DNA from: an uncultured Spirochaetales bacterium
GTDB taxonomy: Bacteria; Spirochaetota; Spirochaetia; Sphaerochaetales; Sphaerochaetaceae
DNA length: 64,000 nt
Assembly: GCA_902781545.1 (NCBI GenBank)
Contig: CACZJR010000001.1
Location: 1 to 64,000, forward strand
Direction of reading: 5' to 3'
Below are positions 49,614-56,805 of the stretch, in pieces. The stretch's first letter is position 1, and the number at the start of each line of letters is the position of its first letter. A program made the position numbers and the translations under genes. The notes under the pieces were generated by a model. That model was not told where the DNA came from, did not search any database, and worked only from the letters and a program-made list of their open reading frames with translations.

Positions 49614-51475
49614 ATATCGCGGTTTTGAAGGAACGCCTGGATAATCTGGACAACAGGTTCAGCGCAGGATCAATGTCACAGCCCAGAAAGGCAAAGGCAC
49701 TTGTGCTGGATCTGAGTGACGAGAGTTTCTTTGACTGGGCAATTCCCGAGAAGTATATAGAGTGCTATGTCTCAGGACCTGCGCTTGGCGCAAGGATCTG
49801 GGCCGAGTTCGCCGGCGCCGACGTTGAGGAGTCTTCCACATATGAGTCGAACAATCCTGTTGTCATAACAGGCTCATACCTCACGAACTCGGGAGTCCCT
49901 GGCTGTGAGAGCGTGAGCATTGCCTTCAGGTCTCCTGTTTCCGGAAATCTCTGCTTCAATGTCATCTCCAACACCGTCGGTATGCGTCTGGGAGCTTTGG
50001 GCTACGATGCCCTGGTCATCATCGGAAGGCTGAGAAGGCCCGCTGTCATTGACATCAAGAAAAGCGGGGTGACCTACAACATCTCTGAGATATTCATAGG
50101 CTACAGCGTGAGCCAGGTTGAGGCTCTTATCGGTGTTGGCCCCATGACCACTGCAATGTCCATTGGACCTGCCGGAGAGCAGAAGGTCCCATATGCCGCG
50201 GTGATATGCGAGGGTGCCTCAACAGGCCGCGGAGGTCTTGGCTGTGTGTTCGGATACAAGAACATTAAGAGCCTTTGCATAACAGGATTCGATACGACCT
50301 TTCACAGGACCGGCAATGCCGATGATGCGGAGAGGGCCTTGGAGAAATTCAGAAGCCTCCTCGATGAGAGTCCGTATTGCAAGGCCATGCAGCGCTCTGG
50401 ATCAGCCTGCCTTGTCAAGAACGGAAGCAGGGCAGGGTGGGCTCCGGTGTTTAATTTCAGCAGGAGAACGGATCCCAGGCTCTTCCATCTTGCCGGAGAG
50501 GAGATCAACAGACGTTATGGTGATGAGCATGGCGGCTGCATAGAATGTCCGGTCATGTGCAGGCACAGGACACATGACGGAATTGTCATTCCCGGCTATG
50601 AGTCAGTTCTCATGCTCGGAGCGAACATAGCCTGTTTTGACATGGACAAGATCATTGAGCGCTATGCTCAGTGTCTTGATCTGGGACTTGACCCTGTGTC
50701 CACCGGAAATGTCATAGGATGGGCAATACAGGCATGGTCGAGTGGTCTTGTGAACCTCTTTGAGCCGGATTTCTCATTCAAGGACAACGCGAAGGTGCTT
50801 CCTCTCATTGAGATGATAGCCAGACGAACAGGTCCCGGTGAGCCTCTGAGCTTCGGAACATATGCATTGGGAAAGGCATACAAAGATGAGAGCTTCGCTT
50901 ACACCATAAGAGGGCTGGAATGCGGTCCTTATGACTACCGCGGCGCCTTTGCTCAGTCAATCTCTGACAGCATGGGGTTCTGGTTCCCCAATTACTTTGA
51001 GATACACAGTTCCGTGTGCAACAAGAACCATGAGCAGTGGGCAATTCTGAATGAGCGCATTGTGATGGGCCTTGAGAGCTACGGCTTGTCTCCTGCGTTG
51101 ATTGTTCCTGCTGTCATTGAGCCAAATAAAAAGCTCAGAAGAAAGTTTTCTATTATTCCTAATTCGGATATCAAAAGCGTAAAATTACATGTAATTTGTA
51201 ATCTTTTAAGCGCTGTTACGGGTATAGACACACAATCAGACGACATCCTGGCACTTGGTGACAGATGCTGGAGGCTGATTTATGAGATCAATATGGCATT
51301 GGGTTTTGACATGCTTGATGGTGCAGAGAGCCTTTTGCCGGAGCATTTCTTCATTGATCCGGACAGCAATCACAAGGTTGACTCAATTGTTCCGTTCAGA
51401 GACCTCATTGACAGGTATTGCTTCCTCAGAAAGCAGACCATCGCCGTCCAGGGCTCTGATTTCAATGCTCCTTGA
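49610..51475 (+). CDS. Aldehyde:ferredoxin oxidoreductase family protein
   Basis: 621 residues from ATG 49610, overlapping the ferredoxin stop. Domain order follows AOR: N-terminal cofactor-binding beta region (GSYLTNSGVPGCESVSIAFR, GYDALVIIGRLRRPAVIDI), SIGPAGEQKVPYAAVICEG, RGGLGCVFGYKNIKSLCI, and the cluster ligands C310, C313 and C317 in GGCIECPVMCRH, with a late cysteine near LHVICNLLSAVTGI. AOR enzymes oxidise aldehydes with a tungsten/molybdenum pterin and one [4Fe-4S] cluster. Substrate unknown. Bases 51121-51230 are much richer in A/T than the rest. The last 93 bases overlap the convergent phosphodiesterase gene. Confidence 0.88.
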   Translation: MNIAVLKERLDNLDNRFSAGSMSQPRKAKALVLDLSDESFFDWAIPEKYIECYVSGPALGARIWAEFAGADVEESSTYESNNPVVITGSYLTNSGVPGCESVSIAFRSPVSGNLCFNVISNTVGMRLGALGYDALVIIGRLRRPAVIDIKKSGVTYNISEIFIGYSVSQVEALIGVGPMTTAMSIGPAGEQKVPYAAVICEGASTGRGGLGCVFGYKNIKSLCITGFDTTFHRTGNADDAERALEKFRSLLDESPYCKAMQRSGSACLVKNGSRAGWAPVFNFSRRTDPRLFHLAGEEINRRYGDEHGGCIECPVMCRHRTHDGIVIPGYESVLMLGANIACFDMDKIIERYAQCLDLGLDPVSTGNVIGWAIQAWSSGLVNLFEPDFSFKDNAKVLPLIEMIARRTGPGEPLSFGTYALGKAYKDESFAYTIRGLECGPYDYRGAFAQSISDSMGFWFPNYFEIHSSVCNKNHEQWAILNERIVMGLESYGLSPALIVPAVIEPNKKLRRKFSIIPNSDIKSVKLHVICNLLSAVTGIDTQSDDILALGDRCWRLIYEINMALGFDMLDGAESLLPEHFFIDPDSNHKVDSIVPFRDLIDRYCFLRKQTIAVQGSDFNAP

Positions 51476-51976
51476 TCCGTCTGCCTTGAATCTTACAAGC
51501 GCATAAGAGGCTCTGCTGCCTCCCCTGGGTCTTGCGGCTGATCCTGGATTAAGGAACATAACTCTTTTTCTCTCAATGATTTCCGTGTGTAAATCCGGTA
51601 CATGAGAATGACCTGTTATCACAATATCATACTGTGAGTTGTCTAGTCCAGCTGAAAGAGGATCCCAGTACATATGGCCATGTGTGACGAACATTCTCAG
51701 GCCCTTGAATGTACAAGTTCTGTAAAGCGGAAGATCCAGGCCGGTCTCTGTCCATGACCACCGGTTGTCGCAATTTCCCTGTACCGGTAAGAACACGAAA
51801 TTCCTGCACAGCACAGACTGTGATATGAAGTAGTTCTCTATGTCCAGATCACCGGTGTAGATGAAGCCCAGGCATGTGTCCTGCGACGCATTCTGTGCGA
51901 GAATCTCGAATGCCTGGTCATTGGAATGGACATCCCCTGCGACCAGAATGTAGTTTTCGTTGTTTATTCCTATCAT
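51383..51976 (-). CDS. YfcE/MJ0936-type metallophosphodiesterase
   Basis: 197 residues with all metal-site motifs of the calcineurin-like family: AGDVHSN (usually GDxH), YTGDLD, QGNCDNR (GNxD), VTHGHMY (GHxH region) and ITGHSHVPD, followed by FLNPGSAARPRGG. YfcE-type enzymes hydrolyse phosphodiesters, some of them cyclic nucleotides. The frame ends inside the convergent AOR gene, overlapping it by 93 bases, which suggests antisense interference. An inverted repeat GTATGA-N10-TCATAC lies just upstream of its start. Confidence 0.9.
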   Translation of the reverse strand: MIGINNENYILVAGDVHSNDQAFEILAQNASQDTCLGFIYTGDLDIENYFISQSVLCRNFVFLPVQGNCDNRWSWTETGLDLPLYRTCTFKGLRMFVTHGHMYWDPLSAGLDNSQYDIVITGHSHVPDLHTEIIERKRVMFLNPGSAARPRGGSRASYALVRFKADGSRSIEIRALDGDGLLSEEAIPVNEVSERNN

Positions 51977-51977
51977 T

Positions 51978-51999
51978 GTATGACTTTATCGTATCATAC
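51978..51999. promoter_or_regulatory. Inverted repeat upstream of the phosphodiesterase gene
   Basis: GTATGA (51978-51983) and TCATAC (51994-51999) with a ten-base spacer lie one base upstream of the minus-strand ATG and inside its likely promoter zone. It may be an operator, but the half-sites are short and the gap is AT-rich. Confidence 0.25.
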
Positions 52000-52085
52000 A
52001 CCGCATATTGAAAAAACCTAAACAGCTGTTAAGATTTGTTTGAAGAAAAACAGCTAATTTCTTGTTTTTATTCGATTTCTTTATC

Positions 52086-52124
52086 TTTCAGTTCTTGTAA
52101 ACTGAAAATCAATCATAGTATAGT
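52086..52124 (+). promoter_or_regulatory. Promoter and inverted repeat upstream of the alpha/beta hydrolase
   Basis: TTGTAA (52095-52100), an 18-base spacer and TATAGT (52119-52124). The -35 lies within an inverted repeat, TTTCAGTT (52086-52093) with AACTGAAA (52100-52107), which could be a repressor site. The rest of this 228-base gap is AT-rich with no gene-like frame. Confidence 0.4.
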
Positions 52125-52204
52125 AATAGTAGTCAGCCTGTATAGGTATTATATATATGTGTTTTTTCTGAACATTAGTTTCAGGGAATTTGGAGGTTAT
52201 AATA

Positions 52205-53125
52205 ATGGCAGGGAATATTTTCATCTGTTCCGATGGTCATAAATTGGCTTATAACCTCTGGTTGCCTTCTCCAAATATAGAAATCAAAGCTTTTCTGCAG
52301 ATCCTTCACGGCATGGCCGAATACAGCGACCGTTATGCCAGATTTGCGGAATATTTAAATAAATTGGGATTTGCGGTGTTTGCCGCAGACCATAGAGGAC
52401 ATGGAGCAACAGCATCAGAGGATGAGCTGGGTTGGTTTGCAGAAAGTGACGGATGGAACAGGATTGCAGACGACGCTTTTGAGCTTGCCAACTATATCAC
52501 TTCACAGTACGGTGTCAACACGACTTTCCTGCTGGGTCACAGCATGGGAAGCTTCCTTGCACGCACAGTCATGGTACAGCGCCCGGACTTCTACACCGGC
52601 GTCATCATCATGGGTACAGGATGCGGCAAGGGAATTGTCGGCAAAATCGGTAAACTGTTATGCAAGAGAGAGATACGTAAGAATGGAAGTAAGTCTCCAG
52701 GCATTATGATGAACAAGCTCTCGTTCGGTTCATACAACAAGCAGTTCGAGCCTACGGCAACTGATTTTGACTGGCTTTCACGTGATGCCAAGGAAGTCGA
52801 GAAGTATGTGAAGGACGACAAGTGCGGATTCCTCTGCTCGAATGGCTTCTTCTATGATCTTCTTACCGGAGTCGAGTTCGCCAACAGCCGTGCTAATGCC
52901 GAGAAGCTGCCGAAGGATCTTCCTCTTCTGATCATCAGTGGAGAGATGGATCCGGTCGGTGATTTCGGCAGGGGTGTAAGAAAGGTCTATGACCTTTACA
53001 CCGGTGCCGGGGTTGTTGATGTGACCTTGAAGCTGATTCCTGGTGCAAGACATGAGATCCTCAACGAGACAAACAGAAAGGAAGTCTATGAGATTCTTGC
53101 CAATTGGCTTGAGGCTCATATCTGA
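52205..53125 (+). CDS. Alpha/beta hydrolase, monoacylglycerol lipase/lysophospholipase-like
   Basis: 306 residues from ATG 52205, placed by a GGAGG; the ATG 15 bases earlier overlaps it. The triad is readable: nucleophile S113 in LLGHSMGSF, D249 in ISGEMDPVG and H283 in GARHEILNE. Other motifs are LQILHGMAEYSDRY and AADHRGHGA, typical of Hydrolase_4 enzymes that deacylate monoacylglycerol or lysophospholipid in the cytoplasm. No signal peptide. It is six bases from the YihY gene and so shares its transcript. Confidence 0.88.
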   Translation: MAGNIFICSDGHKLAYNLWLPSPNIEIKAFLQILHGMAEYSDRYARFAEYLNKLGFAVFAADHRGHGATASEDELGWFAESDGWNRIADDAFELANYITSQYGVNTTFLLGHSMGSFLARTVMVQRPDFYTGVIIMGTGCGKGIVGKIGKLLCKREIRKNGSKSPGIMMNKLSFGSYNKQFEPTATDFDWLSRDAKEVEKYVKDDKCGFLCSNGFFYDLLTGVEFANSRANAEKLPKDLPLLIISGEMDPVGDFGRGVRKVYDLYTGAGVVDVTLKLIPGARHEILNETNRKEVYEILANWLEAHI

Positions 53126-53131
53126 AGGTAA

Positions 53132-53980
53132 ATGAAATCTAAGAAAAAAGGATTGAAAAGGACTCTTGGGTATGTGTGGAGTTTCATTGAGCAGTTCAAT
53201 GAGGACTCCGCCTCAATGTTGTCAAACGGCATGGTTTACTCCACGCTGATTGCGATAATCCCTTGCTTTGCTGTCATCTATGCCATCTTGAACGCCCTTG
53301 GTGCCCTTGAACCGGTCGTCGATCTCATTGAGAACACGATAATGTCGACTTTCGGGCAGGGGACAGGTGATACCCTTGTGGGCTACCTGAGGATATTCAC
53401 GGAAAACGCGATGGGCATGGGAGTGGTGAGCATTCTCTCCTTCGGACTTACTTTCGTATTGCTTATAGATAAGATATTTACTGTCATCAACAAGATTTAT
53501 CATACTCCTAAGAAGGGTAAGATTGTAACTAGGTATCTCAAGTACATCGGAATAATCATCATCGGGATTCTTGCGATTGCACTTATGGTCTATCTTGTCG
53601 GAAGGTTCAATTCCGTATCAGTGAGGATGAGGAAGCTTCCTGAGCTGAGCGGGCTTCAGAAGGTCTTCAAGACCCTGATACCTATTGCGCTCATATTCGG
53701 TCTTATGCTTGCCATGATCTGTCTTATCCCGAACTGCAAGGTCCGCTTCCTTTCAGGCCTGATCGGTGCGATAGTCGGAACAGTTGGGGTTTATGGCCTT
53801 GTGAAGGTTTTCCAGTTCGTCGTCAGCTGGTCTGTGAAGTATTCCGTGATATACGGATCATTGGCGACGCTGCTGTTCTTCTTCATGTTCCTTTCTTATC
53901 TCTGGAAAATAATATTTGCTGCTGTGATAGTATCTTACGTGCATCAGACACAGACTACCGGCATTGAGTACGAGCTATGA
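53132..53980 (+). CDS. YihY/BrkB-family inner-membrane protein
   Basis: 282 residues with six membrane helices. Family motifs: FIEQFNEDSASMLSNGMVYS at the N-terminus, ALGALEPVVDLIEN, and YGSLATLLFFFMFLSYLWKI near the C-terminus. The family was once called RNase BN but its molecular role is unclear; it is often linked to envelope stress or transport. Its stop overlaps the manA start by four bases (ATGA). Confidence 0.85.
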   Translation: MKSKKKGLKRTLGYVWSFIEQFNEDSASMLSNGMVYSTLIAIIPCFAVIYAILNALGALEPVVDLIENTIMSTFGQGTGDTLVGYLRIFTENAMGMGVVSILSFGLTFVLLIDKIFTVINKIYHTPKKGKIVTRYLKYIGIIIIGILAIALMVYLVGRFNSVSVRMRKLPELSGLQKVFKTLIPIALIFGLMLAMICLIPNCKVRFLSGLIGAIVGTVGVYGLVKVFQFVVSWSVKYSVIYGSLATLLFFFMFLSYLWKIIFAAVIVSYVHQTQTTGIEYEL

Positions 53981-55086
53981 GTGACATTCTTAGAATCAAA
54001 CCCGTGATCAAGGATTATGCGTGGGGAAATGACTATTTCATCGCGGATCTTCTTGATCTGGACAAGAACGGCCCCAGGGCCGAGCTCTGGATGGGCGCCC
54101 ACAGGCAGGGAAGCTCTGTTGTTGAGTCCACAGGTGAGAAACTCTGCGATTATCTGGATGCGAATCCCGGTTTCTGCGGCTCTGATGCGGATTCCTTCCC
54201 GTTCCTGCTTAAGATTCTTGCCATAGCACAGAGCCTTTCTATCCAGTGTCATCCTGATTCAGAGCAGGCTAAAGCAGGTTTTGCTGCTGAATCAGGCATT
54301 CATGGGACAGTGGAGCGCAAGAACTGGAACTATCAGGACTCAAACCAGAAAGCCGAGATGCTTTATGCTCTTACTCCAGTGACCGCGATGTGCGGTTTCA
54401 GGGAGATAGGGCAGATAAAAGACCTGCTTCAGACTGCAGTTCCTGTATTTTATTCTGATCATATTGCCGAATACGGAACAATTGTTGATGCTTTTGATGC
54501 AATCTACCGCATGGACAGGGATCAGCTCTCATTCGGAGAGGCCGAGCTTCTTAGAAACTGTGATAGCCTTCCTGAGGATGTCTGTGCCATCGTGAAGGAT
54601 CTTGGTGACAGATATTTCGGAGATCCGGGAATATTCTCACCGTTGTTTCTGAATATCATCCATCTGGCTCCGGGAGAGGCTGTCTACCTCAAGCCACGTG
54701 TCCTTCATGCTTACATAAGCGGAAACGGCGTTGAGCTGATGAACAACTCCGACAATGTACTGAGGGCGGGACTCACTTCCAAGCACATGGACCTTGATGA
54801 GCTTGAGCGTGTGATGATTCATGACTCATATCAGCCTAGCCCTATGAAGTACACGGAGGATGAGGGCGGACGTCACTATGAATGTGAGGGTGGTTTCACG
54901 CTGACGGTAATGAATGACGGTGACTATTGCAATAAAGGAAAAGGCCCGAGGATTCTTCTCTGCACAGAAGGTGATGCAAGCGTGAATGGACTGAGGCTGC
55001 AGAAAGGGCAGTGCTGTATTGTTGGGTCCGGCATTAAAAATATAGAAGTCTCCTGCAAGGGAGCTTCTGTATTCATGGCAAGCTAA
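53977..55086 (+). CDS. manA: Mannose-6-phosphate isomerase, class I
   Basis: 369 residues, coupled to the YihY gene. Class I motifs are present: LRIKPVIKDYAWGND, AELWMGAHRQGSS, LSIQCHPDSEQAKAGFAAE (zinc ligands Q, H), and PGEAVYLKPRVLHAYISGNG then ELMNNSDNVLRAGLTSKH. ManA interconverts mannose-6-phosphate and fructose-6-phosphate, feeding either glycolysis or GDP-mannose for polymers. The next gene is 98 bases away with its own likely control region. Confidence 0.93.
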   Translation: MSDILRIKPVIKDYAWGNDYFIADLLDLDKNGPRAELWMGAHRQGSSVVESTGEKLCDYLDANPGFCGSDADSFPFLLKILAIAQSLSIQCHPDSEQAKAGFAAESGIHGTVERKNWNYQDSNQKAEMLYALTPVTAMCGFREIGQIKDLLQTAVPVFYSDHIAEYGTIVDAFDAIYRMDRDQLSFGEAELLRNCDSLPEDVCAIVKDLGDRYFGDPGIFSPLFLNIIHLAPGEAVYLKPRVLHAYISGNGVELMNNSDNVLRAGLTSKHMDLDELERVMIHDSYQPSPMKYTEDEGGRHYECEGGFTLTVMNDGDYCNKGKGPRILLCTEGDASVNGLRLQKGQCCIVGSGIKNIEVSCKGASVFMAS

Positions 55087-55089
55087 AAT

Positions 55090-55149
55090 GTTAGTATTCT
55101 AACACTTTGTTAAAAAACATAACACAAAACATTGACTCTCTAACACTTT
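55090..55149 (+). promoter_or_regulatory. Repeated 11-mer and palindrome upstream of the symporter (candidate operator region)
   Basis: TCTAACACTTT occurs twice, at 55098-55108 and 55139-55149, spaced 41 bases (about four helix turns). The first copy overlaps the palindrome GTTAG-tatt-CTAAC (55090-55103). TTGACT (55132-55137) lies next to the second copy and may be a -35 box. A strong GGAGG precedes the ATG at 55185. Confidence 0.5.
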
Positions 55150-55184
55150 TTCTGCTACTCCATAAGTAATTTTCGGAGGTAAGT

Positions 55185-56729
55185 ATGTTTATCAAGGTTC
55201 TTCTTATTCTGATTTTCTTCGGAATAATGATCGGTGTCGGAATTGTCTGCCGCAAGCAGGCAAGAGATGTCCGCGGTTTTGTCCTGGGCGGCAGGAACGT
55301 AGGCCCCTGGCTTTCAGCTTTTGCATTCGGAACAAGTTATTTCTCTGCAGTCATCTTTGTCGGTTACGCCGGTCAGTTCGGATGGAAGTTCGGATTGGCG
55401 TCGACATGGATCGGCCTTGGTAATGCATTCATCGGATCCCTGCTTGCATGGATAATCCTGGGAAGACGAACAAGGATCATGACCCAGCACCTTCATTCTG
55501 CGACAATGCCGCAGTTCTTTGAGAACCGCTTCAACTCAAAGAGCCTCAAGCTGATTTCATCAATCATAATCTTCATATTCCTTATTCCTTACACTGCATC
55601 ACTTTACAATGGTCTTTCAAGACTGTTCGGAATGGGCTTCAACGTTGATTACACAATCTGTATCATTGTCATGGCCGTCTTGACTGCTATCTATGTAATA
55701 GCCGGAGGCTACATGGCCACCGCAGTCAATGACTTCATCCAGGGCATAATCATGCTTATCGGTATTGTGGCCATAATCGGATCAGTGCTCAGGATAAACG
55801 GCGGTTTTGTTCCTTCATTGGATGCCCTTGCCAGAGTGCAGGATTCCTCAGTATCAGGTACTCCCGGAGTCTTCGCATCATTCTTCGGTCCGGATCCGTT
55901 CAGTCTTCTGTGCGTTGTGATCCTGACCTCACTCGGAACCTGGGGACTCCCTCAGATGGTGCAGAAGTTCTATGCCATCAAGAGCGAGAAGGACATTCAC
56001 AAGGGTACAGTCATCTCAACGTTCTTCGCCATTGTCGTTGCTGGAGGATGCTACTTCCTCGGTGGATTCGGACGCCTGTTCAATGTCAATGTCGCGACAG
56101 AAGGCTACGATGCCATAATCCCTGCGATGCTTGCGAATCTCTCACCTGTGATCTTCGGAATTGCTCTGGTGCTGGTCCTCTCCGCATCGATGTCGACCCT
56201 GTCATCACTGGTGCTTGCATCAAGCTCCACTCTGACACTGGATTTCATTGATCCCGTCTTCATGGGAAACAGGAAGGATGAGAAGAGGAACCTGCCGATA
56301 ATCAGGATCTTCATCGCAGTGTTCATCCTGATCTCCGCGGTCATAGCGATCATCCAGTACAAGAAGAATGTGACCTTCATAGCTCAGCTCATGGGCCTCT
56401 CCTGGGGAGCTCTGGCAGGTTCATTCCTTGCCCCGTTCCTCTACAGCCTGTACTGGAAGAAGACCACAAAGGCAAGCTGCATCGTATGCTTCATCTGGGG
56501 TTCCGTGCTGATGCTGGCGAACATGTTCTTCAAGTCCAGTTTCCCGGCAGTCCTGCAGAGCCCGATCAACTGCGGAGCCTTGGCAATGCTGGGCGGAATG
56601 GTCATAGTACCGGTAGTAAGCGCATTCACACGCAAGCCTGACAAAGCTGATGTCGAGTCAATCTTCTCCTGCTACGACAAGAAGGTCATGGCTCCTATCA
56701 AGGATGTCTTAAGTGCAGAAGAGGCTTGA
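55185..56729 (+). CDS. Sodium:solute symporter (SSS family)
   Basis: 514 residues with about 13 membrane helices. SSS patterns: GFVLGGRNVGPWLSAFAFGT, YFSAVIFVGYAGQFGWKFGL, and the signature-like region TASLYNGLSRLFGMGFNVDY, VIAGGYMATAVNDFIQGIIM and ASMSTLSSLVLASSSTLTLD. It imports a small solute (sugar, amino acid, or organic acid) with sodium. The substrate cannot be read. It ends at a strong bidirectional terminator shared with the AraC-type regulator gene. Confidence 0.9.
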   Translation: MFIKVLLILIFFGIMIGVGIVCRKQARDVRGFVLGGRNVGPWLSAFAFGTSYFSAVIFVGYAGQFGWKFGLASTWIGLGNAFIGSLLAWIILGRRTRIMTQHLHSATMPQFFENRFNSKSLKLISSIIIFIFLIPYTASLYNGLSRLFGMGFNVDYTICIIVMAVLTAIYVIAGGYMATAVNDFIQGIIMLIGIVAIIGSVLRINGGFVPSLDALARVQDSSVSGTPGVFASFFGPDPFSLLCVVILTSLGTWGLPQMVQKFYAIKSEKDIHKGTVISTFFAIVVAGGCYFLGGFGRLFNVNVATEGYDAIIPAMLANLSPVIFGIALVLVLSASMSTLSSLVLASSSTLTLDFIDPVFMGNRKDEKRNLPIIRIFIAVFILISAVIAIIQYKKNVTFIAQLMGLSWGALAGSFLAPFLYSLYWKKTTKASCIVCFIWGSVLMLANMFFKSSFPAVLQSPINCGALAMLGGMVIVPVVSAFTRKPDKADVESIFSCYDKKVMAPIKDVLSAEEA

Positions 56730-56758
56730 AGTTAACTAAGTTAGTAATAAATACTTAC

Positions 56759-56794
56759 AAACAGGCTGCCAGTTAGTAAGGCAGCCTGTTTTTT
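56759..56794. terminator. Bidirectional intrinsic terminator
   Basis: AAACAGGCTGCC pairs with GGCAGCCTGTTT around a nine-base loop, with TTTTTT on the plus strand and a T-rich run (TTTGTAAGTATTTATT) on the minus strand. It separates the convergent symporter and AraC-type genes. Confidence 0.92.
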
Positions 56795-56805
56795 GCCATT
56801 CTTGT

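Noticed and set aside
52036-52242. 68-codon plus-strand frame before the alpha/beta hydrolase
   Set aside because: AT-rich intergenic DNA with no initiation signal; it overlaps the real start of the hydrolase and covers its promoter.
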